64,000 nucleotides of DNA from Gilliamella apicola (lineage in GTDB: Bacteria; Pseudomonadota; Gammaproteobacteria; Enterobacterales; Orbaceae). Where the stretch lies: contig NZ_CP007445.1 of assembly GCF_000599985.1 (NCBI RefSeq), positions 62,001-126,000 on the forward strand. Reading direction: 5' to 3'. Under the pieces are notes generated by a model. The model saw nothing but the letters and a program-made list of their open reading frames with translations, was not told the origin of the DNA and searched no databases. Shown here piece by piece: positions 29,201-36,308 of this stretch. A program made the translations under genes and the position numbers. Numbering within the stretch: the first letter of the stretch is position 1; every line of letters begins with the position of its first letter.

Positions 29201-30315
29201 AATTAGAAAATGCTATTAATACCAATAAACAAGCCATTCGTAGTCAATTAAAATTAAATACTCTAATTAGTAAAACAGTTTCCAGAGTAACAACAGTAAT
29301 CACCGTTCTTGAAGCCATTGGTGAGTTAAAAAGTTCGTTTGATATGGTGGATATGGAGGATAAACAATATTTTAAATTAAGGGTTTTTGGAGTGGCTCTT
29401 ACTGTGTTTGGTTGTATCATAGCATTAGCAGGGACATTATTAACCATTATTGTTGGTGCTATTTTTGCTATTGCGGGCGGAGTTGCCATTTTATTTAGTA
29501 AAAAGTATGATAAATACACGCCTATTCAGCATTGGTTAAATCGTTGCTATTTTGGCAAACAAGCAGAGCTAGAATATTTAGGTTATGACGTTTATCATGA
29601 AGAAGAACGCTATTCACACAGTGGTTTTGGTTTAGCGCTCAATGACTATACTGTTATGATCTATGGCATTCAAACCTTTATCCGTTTGCAATCGCTTTAT
29701 AATGGTGCCCCTGTTGTACCAATGCCTGATTCTGCCAATATGTTGCAGCAACATATCTATTTTTATGTTGATATTCCCGATTTTGCCAAAGCCAATCCTA
29801 ACGAAGTGCTAACGGCTTCCATCCGTTTATATCTTTATAACTGGGAATATCTTGATAACCAATCCAGTGTGATAACCGATAAATATATCGATTTAAAATG
29901 CCGCGTAACAACCAACGGTATTGAAGTTTTAGAGATTAAAAATAGCCCTGGAACCGACAAATCTATTTGCACCGATAAAAAAATGTATTTCAATAAATAT
30001 GAACTGCCGTCATTAATAAGCAAGTTTCCTTCCTCAACTGGGGAGCGTTATATCGATGAGCCGGCTGAATTTCAATTAACGCAAACTCTAGGGAATGGAA
30101 CAAAAGTGATCGAAAGTAAACCAAAATTTAGTGATGTTAAAAATGTTATGGTTAAGCAGGGTGATAGTATTGACAGTGATGGGCTAATTATTAACAAATG
30201 GATTGCAGGCACAATTGGTGCTAATAGTATTAAAAAATACCATATAATCATTGAGTATAATAACCGTGAAGCAGTCCCATTAATTATTACCAAAAAGTCT
30301 AACAAAATTAATTAA
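26287..30315 (+). CDS. VasX-like T6SS effector, probable membrane-active toxin
   Basis: 1342 residues. The N-terminus resembles the VasX N-terminal/BTH_I2691 family: GKCPVCERKGIPVFLLRQAV has a Cys19-Pro-Val-Cys22 pair, then LRTLRNGYVYVM. Two coiled coils lie near residues 590-660 (KAQLEAEIKINQQNIEQLES and relatives) and 830-890. Hydrophobic segments are at about 903-921 and 1034-1072 (LTVFGCIIALAGTLLTIIVG, then AIFAIAGGVAILF). A soluble tail of about 270 residues follows. VasX of Vibrio cholerae permeabilises target membranes; the C-terminal helices fit this. The chaperone upstream and membrane-protein array downstream fit an effector-immunity module. The toxic activity is inferred. Confidence 0.8.
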   Translation: MQKEINTANQNKKQAAGKCPVCERKGIPVFLLRQAVIKLAPFEGAKSDFDYQSLANYAQKINFKNRMPDEQLKDYGYILRTLRNGYVYVMQQKGDDINTRILEAYECIDGALRLKDAYSLSGTEPRPLSKACYNACHSIPASFINLDDRIYTNAWVAYVSQPWSSETINQYIKEQDKLALSRFTHIDITKLKDDPDQATNNRAVPFADIFGKADDTESVSNVLEFRIKKAPLPNFRSAHPFVSLYNQKRFFAYHVNRLSDSSCGVVVEDTFGIAEELNSQRLSHLHIFNEKPLTDDELKLAEEVIDNLDDIDKETKIYEQRAKNMLKTINPYLQQRFKYYEAGMLKKRMIFELMTQYRQSIVTFYDREIAKVEEEIKKVVNSGDDNFSYYGIPPSIKMQAKIGKLSSDKKQALDDFDDCVNQDTIQNFTSELESAYNQVVNYCREWSQDYYTYVRWLFGKQEFISDYGQSKPSSFNLVHFWQREFDFSVETALMAHVTEVTQILLDSTHSEIKFANDSALWDELLSNPESIYYIIDYNNPKGIDRDEEVYVELTDNRLLKPNDIISNVLSFAPVVNKVIEEVNKDALKRKQYILEQNKAQLEAEIKINQQNIEQLESKKKSIPVHNQTEIQELIKAKRKYNAEIQTLNKELEKVNQQMSEMAQPNVSNLGQSANKNDLLNRTALKKQAVLIKDKLHIPIKSQWMRLNAFDQLTRIGAMPVEINIQIKPENIAKIQNLFTQMQRGFFNRGLYHPHEQEFLQNFDIDEEVTKTGTTKTRKAKFTLCFPDKVTRSLFVEFIKKTNGILNPYELKKFIENAYKDYFKLIYKQKNLQAQLENATKNKTSINEKINQGSSKNTSNKTTKINQKIEKIGDLSNKNKIGLETVINKIELEGVNNEIKIGKITFAINLAVDAISCVVTLMNIKDTLKEWGVAKEGSGEQKVKVQLIKDVVSLALMSIDLTSQYQNIKLNKQLENAINTNKQAIRSQLKLNTLISKTVSRVTTVITVLEAIGELKSSFDMVDMEDKQYFKLRVFGVALTVFGCIIALAGTLLTIIVGAIFAIAGGVAILFSKKYDKYTPIQHWLNRCYFGKQAELEYLGYDVYHEEERYSHSGFGLALNDYTVMIYGIQTFIRLQSLYNGAPVVPMPDSANMLQQHIYFYVDIPDFAKANPNEVLTASIRLYLYNWEYLDNQSSVITDKYIDLKCRVTTNGIEVLEIKNSPGTDKSICTDKKMYFNKYELPSLISKFPSSTGERYIDEPAEFQLTQTLGNGTKVIESKPKFSDVKNVMVKQGDSIDSDGLIINKWIAGTIGANSIKKYHIIIEYNNREAVPLIITKKSNKIN

Positions 30316-30330
30316 CGAAAAGGAATAACA

Positions 30331-31152
30331 ATGCCATCACAATATCGTCCACAAATATTAGGCTGGATAGGGGATTTAGATAAAGGCTCAAAAAATATTT
30401 CAGGTGCCGATGATCGCTTACTGTATGCTAACGATAATTATTGTGCTTTTCTTCGTAAAACATCATCTGATCAGGTTTTTTATTTATGTATTTTTACTAT
30501 AGTTTTTATTGGATTAATACCGACAATTTATTTAGGTTTTTCATTACTATCTGATTTACTATATAAAAATGAAAGTTTAATGTCACTTGTTATTATTATC
30601 GGACAAATTGCTTGCTTTCTTGCTATATATATATCCATACCCGAAATTTATCAAAATCTTTTTACACGGCGAGGATGCCCAATAATCTTTAATCGTAAAA
30701 CCAATAAAGTGTATATTAATGAAAGTTATTTCTTTAATTTTACTTCGTTTAAAAATCCGATTCATTTTTTACAGCCTAATAAAAAACGAATAAAAGAGTA
30801 TGATTGGGCCGATTTACATGGGGTTGTGGTGCATAACTTTTCCACCTATTCACTCAATACTACTATTTTAATGGTGTGTGAGCCGGGTACGCATAAAACT
30901 ATTGACCATGTGCTATTAGATCCACTGCGTAATGGTATTGGTAGTTATCAGGTTTGGGGGTGGGTCAATAATTTTATGTGCTTTAACGATCTAATCAGTT
31001 TAAACGACGGGAAATATACGTGGGAGCAAGAAACACCTTTTAAAAAGGATATCATCCAAGATCAAGGTTGGCCGGAATGGATGGTGGAAGCGTTTAACGC
31101 CCTGTCGCCCGAACACCTTACTGAGATTAAGCAAAAATATCATGTGCAATAA
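30331..31152 (+). CDS. Tandem membrane protein 1, probable immunity protein
   Basis: 273 residues; starts 15 bases after the effector stop with its own ribosome site (AAAAGGAA). Residues 1-48 are a soluble head with GDLDKGSKNISGADD (type A). Two membrane helices follow at about 50-70 and 82-103, then a soluble C-terminal domain. This copy is distinguished by FLQP and PLRNG in the C-terminal domain. The family resembles DUF6708 proteins found next to T6SS effectors. Protection against the pore-forming effector is an inference from position, membrane topology and multiplicity. Confidence 0.72.
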   Translation: MPSQYRPQILGWIGDLDKGSKNISGADDRLLYANDNYCAFLRKTSSDQVFYLCIFTIVFIGLIPTIYLGFSLLSDLLYKNESLMSLVIIIGQIACFLAIYISIPEIYQNLFTRRGCPIIFNRKTNKVYINESYFFNFTSFKNPIHFLQPNKKRIKEYDWADLHGVVVHNFSTYSLNTTILMVCEPGTHKTIDHVLLDPLRNGIGSYQVWGWVNNFMCFNDLISLNDGKYTWEQETPFKKDIIQDQGWPEWMVEAFNALSPEHLTEIKQKYHVQ

Positions 31153-31204
31153 CTAGCTTGCTCAAGAAATAAAAATAAAGAAAAAGGAATAATTAGGAGC
31201 AACA

Positions 31205-32026
31205 ATGCCATCACAATATCGCCCACAAATATTAGGCTGGATAGATGATTTAGATAAAGGTACGAATTACCTTTCAGGTGCCGATGATCGTTTACTGTAT
31301 GCTAACGATAACTATTGCGCTTTCCTTCGTAAAACGTCATCTGATCAGATTTTTTATTTATGTATTTCTACAATTATCATTGTGTGTTTAATTCCAGCAA
31401 TCTACATATGCTTTTTGTTAATTTTTGATTTAATTTCTAAAAAGGAGAATTTTATATTACTTATTGTTATTATTGGACAAATTTTTTCCTTTCTTGCCAT
31501 ATATCTAATGATTCCCGAATTATACCAAAATCTTTTTACACGGCGGGGATGCCCAATAATCTTTAATCGTAAAACCAATAAAGTGTATATTAATGAAAGT
31601 TATTTTTTTAATTTTATCTCGTTTAAAAATCCGATTCACTTTTTAAAGCCTAATAAAAAACGAATAAAAGAGTATGATTGGGTCGATTTACATGGGGTTG
31701 TGGTGCATAACTTTTCCACCTATTCACTCAATACTACTATTTTAATGGTGTGTGAGCCGGGCACACATAAAACTATTGACCATGTGCTATTAGATCCACT
31801 GCGTTATGGTATTGGTAGTTATCAGGTTTGGGGGTGGGTCAATAATTTTATGTGCTTTAACGATCTAATCAGTTTAAACGACGGGAAATATACGTGGGAG
31901 CAAGAAACACCTTTTAAAAAGGATATCATCCAAGATCAAGGCTGGCCGGAATGGATGGTGGAAGCGTTTAACGCCCTGTCGCCCGAACACCTTACTGAGA
32001 TTAAGCAAAAATATCATGTGCAATAA
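31205..32026 (+). CDS. Tandem membrane protein 2, probable immunity protein
   Basis: 273 residues, with a type B head (DDLDKGTNYLSGADD) and LMIPELYQN at the end of the second helix. The membrane segment (TIIIVCLIPAIYICFLLIFD, then FILLIVIIGQIFSFLAIYL) differs from copy 1, while residues 106-273 differ at only a handful of positions (FISF, FLKP, YDWVD). Ribosome site TTAGGAG precedes the ATG; the spacer before it is repeated between all units. Confidence 0.72.
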   Translation: MPSQYRPQILGWIDDLDKGTNYLSGADDRLLYANDNYCAFLRKTSSDQIFYLCISTIIIVCLIPAIYICFLLIFDLISKKENFILLIVIIGQIFSFLAIYLMIPELYQNLFTRRGCPIIFNRKTNKVYINESYFFNFISFKNPIHFLKPNKKRIKEYDWVDLHGVVVHNFSTYSLNTTILMVCEPGTHKTIDHVLLDPLRYGIGSYQVWGWVNNFMCFNDLISLNDGKYTWEQETPFKKDIIQDQGWPEWMVEAFNALSPEHLTEIKQKYHVQ

Positions 32027-32084
32027 CTAGATTACTCAAGAAATAAAAATAAAGAAAAAGGAAAAGGAATAATTAGGAGCAACA

Positions 32085-32906
32085 ATGCCATCACAATATC
32101 GCCCACAAATATTAGGCTGGATAGGGGATTTAGATAAAGGCTCAAAAAATATTTCAGGAGCCGATGATCGTTTACTGTATGCTAACGATAACTATTGCGC
32201 TTTTCTTCGTAAAACATCATCTGATCAGATATTTTATTTATGTATTTTTACTATTGCTTTTATTCTTTCAATACCTTTAATTTATTTATCTATAACTATA
32301 ATTTTAGATTTAGATTCTGATGAAAACACTTTAATATTTATCACTTTTATTGTTATGTTAATTGCTTCTTTTGTTGGATTATATTTATCTATTCCTGAAA
32401 TTTACCAAAATCTTTTTACACGGCGGGGATGTCCAATAATCTTTAATCGTAAAACCAATAAAGTGTATATTAATGAAAGTTATTTTTTTAATTTTACTTC
32501 GTTTAAAAATCCCATTCATTTTTTAAAGCCTAATAAAAAACGGATAAAAGAGTATGATTGGGCTGATTTACATGGGGTTGTGGTGCATAACTTTTCCACC
32601 TATTCACTCAATACTACTATTTTAATGGTGTGTGAGCCGGGCACGCATAAAACTATTGACCATGTGCTATTAGATCCACTGCGTTATGGTATTGGTAGTT
32701 ATCAGGTCTGGGGATGGGTCAATAATTTTATGTGCTTTAACGATCTAATCAGTTTAAACGACGGAAAATATACGTGGGAGCAAGAAACACCTTTTAAAAA
32801 GGATATCATCCAAGATCAAGGCTGGCCGGAATGGATGGTGGAAGCGTTTAACGCCCTGTCGCCCGAACACCTTACTGAGATTAAGCAAAAATATCATGTG
32901 CAATAA
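32085..32906 (+). CDS. Tandem membrane protein 3, probable immunity protein
   Basis: 273 residues, with a type A head like copy 1 (GDLDKGSKNISG) and LSIPEIYQN. Its two helices are unlike those of the other copies (FILSIPLIYLSITIILDLDS, then FITFIVMLIASFVGLYL). From RRGCPIIF onward it is nearly identical to copies 1 and 2. The spacer before it carries an extra GGAAAA relative to the first spacer. Confidence 0.72.
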   Translation: MPSQYRPQILGWIGDLDKGSKNISGADDRLLYANDNYCAFLRKTSSDQIFYLCIFTIAFILSIPLIYLSITIILDLDSDENTLIFITFIVMLIASFVGLYLSIPEIYQNLFTRRGCPIIFNRKTNKVYINESYFFNFTSFKNPIHFLKPNKKRIKEYDWADLHGVVVHNFSTYSLNTTILMVCEPGTHKTIDHVLLDPLRYGIGSYQVWGWVNNFMCFNDLISLNDGKYTWEQETPFKKDIIQDQGWPEWMVEAFNALSPEHLTEIKQKYHVQ

Positions 32907-32964
32907 CTAGATTACTCAAGAAATAAAAATAAAGAAAAAGGAAAAGGAATAATTAGGAGCAACA

Positions 32965-33807
32965 ATGCCATCACAATATCGCCCACAATTATTAGGCTGG
33001 ATAGATGATTTAGATAAAGGTACGAATTACCTTTCAGGTGCCGATGATCGCTTACTGTATGCCAACGATAACTATTGCGCTTTTCTTCGTAAAACGTCAT
33101 CTGATCAGATTTTTTATTTATTTATTTCCTTAATATCAATATTATCCCTTACTTTTTATATAATTTTTTATTTTTCATTTAATTTTAGTTTTAGTTTTAG
33201 TTTTGAAATCTCAATTGATAATGATGAAAAAATTATAGATATTTTATTATCATTAGGCGTTATTGTCAGTTTGTTTGCTATATATCTAATGATTCCCGAA
33301 CTATACCAAAATCTTTTTACACGAAAAGGTAGTCCAATAATCTTTAATCGTAAAACCAATAAAGTGTATATTAATGAAAGTTATTTCTTTAATTTTACTT
33401 CGTTTAAAAATCCGATTCATTTTTTACAGCCTAATAAAAAACGAATAAAAGAGTATGATTGGGCTGATTTACATGGTGTTGTGGTGCATAACTTTTCCAC
33501 CTATTCACTCAATACCACTATTTTAATGGTGTGTGAGCCGGGTACGCATAAAACTATTGACCATGTGCTATTAGATCCACTGCGTTATGGTATTGGTAGT
33601 TATCAGGTCTGGGGATGGGTCAATAATTTTATGTGTTTTAACGATTTAATCAGTTTAAACGACGGAAAATATACATGGGAGCAAGAAACACCTTTTAAAA
33701 AGGATATCATCCAAGATCAAGGCTGGCCGGAATGGATGGTTGAGGCGTTTAACGCCCTGTCGCCCGAACACCTTACTGAGATTAAGCAAAAATATCATGT
33801 GCAATAA
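32965..33807 (+). CDS. Tandem membrane protein 4, probable immunity protein
   Basis: 280 residues, with a type B head (DDLDKGTNYLSG) and LMIPELYQN, but RKGSPIIF where the others have RRGCPIIF. The variable segment is seven residues longer, because a hexanucleotide tract encodes a Phe/Ser run (FSFNFSFSFSFEIS) between the two helices. The C-terminal domain is again nearly identical to the other copies. Confidence 0.72.
   Translation: MPSQYRPQLLGWIDDLDKGTNYLSGADDRLLYANDNYCAFLRKTSSDQIFYLFISLISILSLTFYIIFYFSFNFSFSFSFEISIDNDEKIIDILLSLGVIVSLFAIYLMIPELYQNLFTRKGSPIIFNRKTNKVYINESYFFNFTSFKNPIHFLQPNKKRIKEYDWADLHGVVVHNFSTYSLNTTILMVCEPGTHKTIDHVLLDPLRYGIGSYQVWGWVNNFMCFNDLISLNDGKYTWEQETPFKKDIIQDQGWPEWMVEAFNALSPEHLTEIKQKYHVQ
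33177..33206 (+). repeat. Hexanucleotide tract (AGTTTT)n inside copy 4
   Basis: Three perfect AGTTTT units with imperfect units on both sides, encoding alternating Phe and Ser. Six-base units change protein length without breaking the frame. Confidence 0.75.
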
Positions 33808-33859
33808 TTAGATTACTCAAGAAATAAAAATAAAGAAAAAGGAATAATTAGGAGCAACA

Positions 33860-33994
33860 ATGCCATCACAATATCGTCCACAAATATTAGGCTGGATAGG
33901 GGATTTAGATAAAGGCTCAAAAAATATTTCAGGAGCCGATGATCGTTTACTGTATGCTAACGATAATTATTGTGCTTTTCTGCGTAAAATGTAA
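33860..33994 (+). pseudogene. Truncated fifth copy of the tandem gene
   Basis: Begins with the same spacer, ribosome site and type A head (GDLDKGSKNISGADD) as copies 1 and 3. Homology stops at codon 43 (FLRK), followed by ATG TAA. The breakpoint lies at about 33988, just before the point where the variable membrane segment starts in the full-length copies. Confidence 0.9.
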
Positions 33995-34213
33995 TGGCTA
34001 TATCTAAGATTTGCTTAGTGATCAGCTAAGATAACAAAAAAACTTGATTGATAATTTTATCTTTTAACATATTGAATAAATTTAATTGTAGTATGGAGTA
34101 AGTAATTTTTCTTTATGATTTTTAAAAAATAGATTAATAATGAAAAGTTAGAATAATAGTAAATGATAATTGAAATTTAGTGTTTTTATGGCATATAAAA
34201 TGATGTGAGAAGT

Positions 34214-34289
34214 TGGCTCCTCCAACAGGACTTGAACCTGTGACATACGGATTAACAGTCCGCCGTTCTACCGACTGAACTATGGAGGA
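34214..34289 (-). tRNA. tRNA-Asn (GTT)
   Basis: 76 bases including the encoded CCA. Acceptor TCCTCCA pairs with TGGAGGA, the D arm is AGTTCAGTCGGTAGAAC, the anticodon loop is CTGTTAA with anticodon GTT, and the T arm includes GGTTCAAGTCC. It lies 220 bases beyond the end of the tandem immunity array. Confidence 0.98.
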
Positions 34290-34308
34290 ACCGAAATGTA
34301 GCGCGCAT

Positions 34309-34335
34309 ATTATAGATTTAATGGCGCTATGTCAA
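34309..34335 (-). promoter_or_regulatory. Promoter of tRNA-Asn
   Basis: Minus strand TTGACA (34330-34335) and TATAAT (34309-34314), both consensus, with a short 15-base spacer, followed by a GC-rich GCGCGC discriminator typical of stringently controlled stable RNA genes. Confidence 0.7.
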
Positions 34336-34395
34336 TAGTTAATTATCTAAAATTTCTTTTTTGTTCAATTTTTAACTTATTATCGTTATTTAATA

Positions 34396-34953
34396 TTATT
34401 TAAGGGTCAAGATTGTCTTAAATAGTTCTTTTTGTCTTAATAGCTGTTGTGGATGTGAACCGAGCTCTCCTTGAGGGATCGGTTGTTTTAATTCTCGATA
34501 ATAATTGATCCAATAGGGGAGAATCTGGTCAGTGGTTAAATTCTTAAAATTCATAGGATAAAGTTTAAAATAGTCTTTACCCGATTCATACTTAAAAGTA
34601 TAAGTAATCAGTTGGCTACAGTAAAACCCTTTGGCATCTGAACGAAAACTGTGGTTATAGGGCAATCCTAAACAGTCTTGAACACGAATTAATGCATTTT
34701 TAATGATAGTTTTATTGCCAATCGTTGCAACCACATTATATTGGGCGGAGTCTAAAAAAGATTTAAGTGGTTGCTTGATTACTCCATGCTTTTGGGTCGC
34801 TTCAATCACCAGATCATTGCCGATATATAAGCCGACATGGCTTATTTGATTAATTATATCGTTTGAACTAGGCAGGGAACCAGAATGAGTAATCGCCTTA
34901 TTAAATTCGCTTTCCTCATTCTGAGATTGAAAAATGATATCGCCAATTTGCAT
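34396..34953 (-). CDS. YiiX/YebB-like permuted papain-like cysteine amidase
   Basis: 185 residues, NlpC/P60 superfamily in the circularly permuted form. The domain starts MQIGDIIFQSQ, ISHVGLYIGNDLVIEA holds the catalytic His, and GFYCSQLITYTF holds the catalytic Cys. There is no signal peptide, so it probably acts in the cytoplasm; the substrate (lipid, peptide or cell-wall fragment) is unknown. The ATG at 34953 is chosen because it lies five bases after the bioY stop and starts exactly at the conserved domain edge; the longer frame would overlap bioY. Confidence 0.8.
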   Translation of the reverse strand: MQIGDIIFQSQNEESEFNKAITHSGSLPSSNDIINQISHVGLYIGNDLVIEATQKHGVIKQPLKSFLDSAQYNVVATIGNKTIIKNALIRVQDCLGLPYNHSFRSDAKGFYCSQLITYTFKYESGKDYFKLYPMNFKNLTTDQILPYWINYYRELKQPIPQGELGSHPQQLLRQKELFKTILTLK

Positions 34954-34958
34954 TTTTA

Positions 34959-35546
34959 TTAATGTTTTTTCGCGTGATAACGCCATAGTGAAAACATAAC
35001 ACAAGTAGCAATGATAAACTTGAGCGCATCAACACCAACAAAAGGTAAATAACCCACTTGTAATGCTTCGCTAAGTGAAATATGAAAATAACCCATTAAA
35101 TAAGCTACACCAAATACAAAGATTAATTGATGGGCGCAAGCAAAGGCGATTAATCCTAAAAGGAAGCGACGATCATAACCTTTTTCGGCAGCAAATCCAG
35201 CGATATAAGCACTAAATGCATACCCATATAGGTAACCAGCAGAAGGAGATATTAATGCCATAAATCCACCACTACCATTAGCAAACATTGGTAAACCGAG
35301 CGCACCTAAAAACAGATATTGGAGAATTGCTAATGCACCTAGTTTACGACCTAGGCAAGCACCAATCAGTAAAACACCTAAAGATTGTAAACTAAAAGGT
35401 ACTGGGTAAGTGGGAATGCTGATATTCGCCGCAAGGCCTAGCAATAGTGCTGCACTGGTGGTTGCACATAATTTGCGTTGCCAAGATGATAAATTGAACA
35501 GTGTGTTAATGAATGTAGGGTAATATGTTGTTAATTGTTGTTTCAT
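34959..35546 (-). CDS. bioY: Biotin transporter BioY (ECF S component)
   Basis: 195-residue integral membrane protein with about six helices. The BioY signature is clear: NISIPTYPVPFSLQSLGVLL, then GGFMALISPSAGYLYGYAFS. It takes up biotin alone or with an energising ECF module, none of which is in the window. It is first gene of a two-gene operon with the papain-like amidase. A BirA-type operator lies 55 bases upstream, so expression should rise when biotin is scarce. No biotin synthesis genes are nearby. Confidence 0.93.
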   Translation of the reverse strand: MKQQLTTYYPTFINTLFNLSSWQRKLCATTSAALLLGLAANISIPTYPVPFSLQSLGVLLIGACLGRKLGALAILQYLFLGALGLPMFANGSGGFMALISPSAGYLYGYAFSAYIAGFAAEKGYDRRFLLGLIAFACAHQLIFVFGVAYLMGYFHISLSEALQVGYLPFVGVDALKFIIATCVMFSLWRYHAKKH

Positions 35547-35600
35547 TATTTTCTACCATTAAAAGATAAACAGTAGTGCCATAATAATACAAAAATTTAT

Positions 35601-35635
35601 AATGTAAACCATTTTAAATTTAAAAAGTTTACATT
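35601..35635 (-). promoter_or_regulatory. BirA operator upstream of bioY
   Basis: AATGTAAAC (35601-35609) and GTTTACATT (35627-35635) form a perfect inverted repeat. In consensus register the half-sites are ATGTAAACC and AGTTTACAT with 15 bases between, matching the bacterial BirA box TTGTAAACC-N15-GGTTTACAA. Confidence 0.85.
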
Positions 35636-35655
35636 ATTGTTTGCAGCGTTTCTTG

Positions 35656-36288
35656 TTATACTAAGAAAGGGTTGGTCATTCGTTCATTTCCAAAGCTTGA
35701 CATTGGACCATGACCGGGAACAAATATAAAGTCATCACCAAGAGGGAATAGTTTATGGGTAATTGATGAGATGAGATCAGCATGATTCCCGCGAGGAAAG
35801 TCTGTTCGTCCAATACTGTTTTTGAATAAAACATCGCCAACAAAAGCAATTTTATCTTTTAAATTGATAAATACAATATGTCCAGGAGTGTGACCAGGGC
35901 AAAATAGGACATCAAGCGATATATTGCCAATCTGAATTTTATCGTTCTCTTTTAACCAACGATCTGGTAAGAAACTTTCGGTATAAGGAAAACCAAATTG
36001 CATAGATTGTTGTGGTAAGGCTGTAAATAAGAACTCATCTTCTTGGCTAGGACCAATGATTTTGACATCATAGTGTTTAGCTAATTCAGCAGCTACGCCA
36101 ACATGATCTAAATGACCATGTGTTAATAAAATTTGTTTGATATTAACCCCGAGTTTTTCAACTGCTTTTTTGAGTAATTCTGGCTCTCCACCGGGATCAA
36201 TAAAGGCAGCCTCATTTGTTTCATCACACCAAACAATACTGCAGTTTTCTTGAAAATCCGTTACTGGAATGATTTGATATTGAAACAT
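35656..36288 (-). CDS. gloC: Hydroxyacylglutathione hydrolase GloC (YcbL, MBL fold)
   Basis: Metallo-beta-lactamase-fold hydrolase of 210 residues that, in E. coli, clears S-lactoylglutathione as the second glyoxalase II. Metal ligands are visible in LTHGHLDHVG, in CPGHTPGHIVF, in FVGDVLF and in FVPGHGPMS. The N-terminus (YQIIPVTDFQENCSIVWCDE) and whole length track E. coli YcbL (215). It lies 20 bases after an MFS transporter gene and may be cotranscribed. Confidence 0.92.
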   Translation of the reverse strand: MFQYQIIPVTDFQENCSIVWCDETNEAAFIDPGGEPELLKKAVEKLGVNIKQILLTHGHLDHVGVAAELAKHYDVKIIGPSQEDEFLFTALPQQSMQFGFPYTESFLPDRWLKENDKIQIGNISLDVLFCPGHTPGHIVFINLKDKIAFVGDVLFKNSIGRTDFPRGNHADLISSITHKLFPLGDDFIFVPGHGPMSSFGNERMTNPFLV

Positions 36289-36308
36289 AATTGTTATCTC
36301 CTTGTCGC

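Larger units (their letters stand above)
30331..33994 (+). repeat. Tandem array of 0.88-kb units
   Basis: Four complete units and one partial, with starts at 30331, 31205, 32085, 32965 and 33860. Unit ends are almost identical in DNA, including the spacer (CTCAAGAAATAAAAATAAAG and TTAGGAGCAAC). Roughly 170 bases in the middle, around the two membrane helices, are strongly diverged. Heads alternate type A, B, A, B, A. Confidence 0.93.

Noticed and set aside
30331..33994. Tandem repeats considered as a CRISPR or phage array
   Set aside because: Units are 0.88 kb, each with its own ribosome site and a full coding frame; there are no short repeats with unique spacers.
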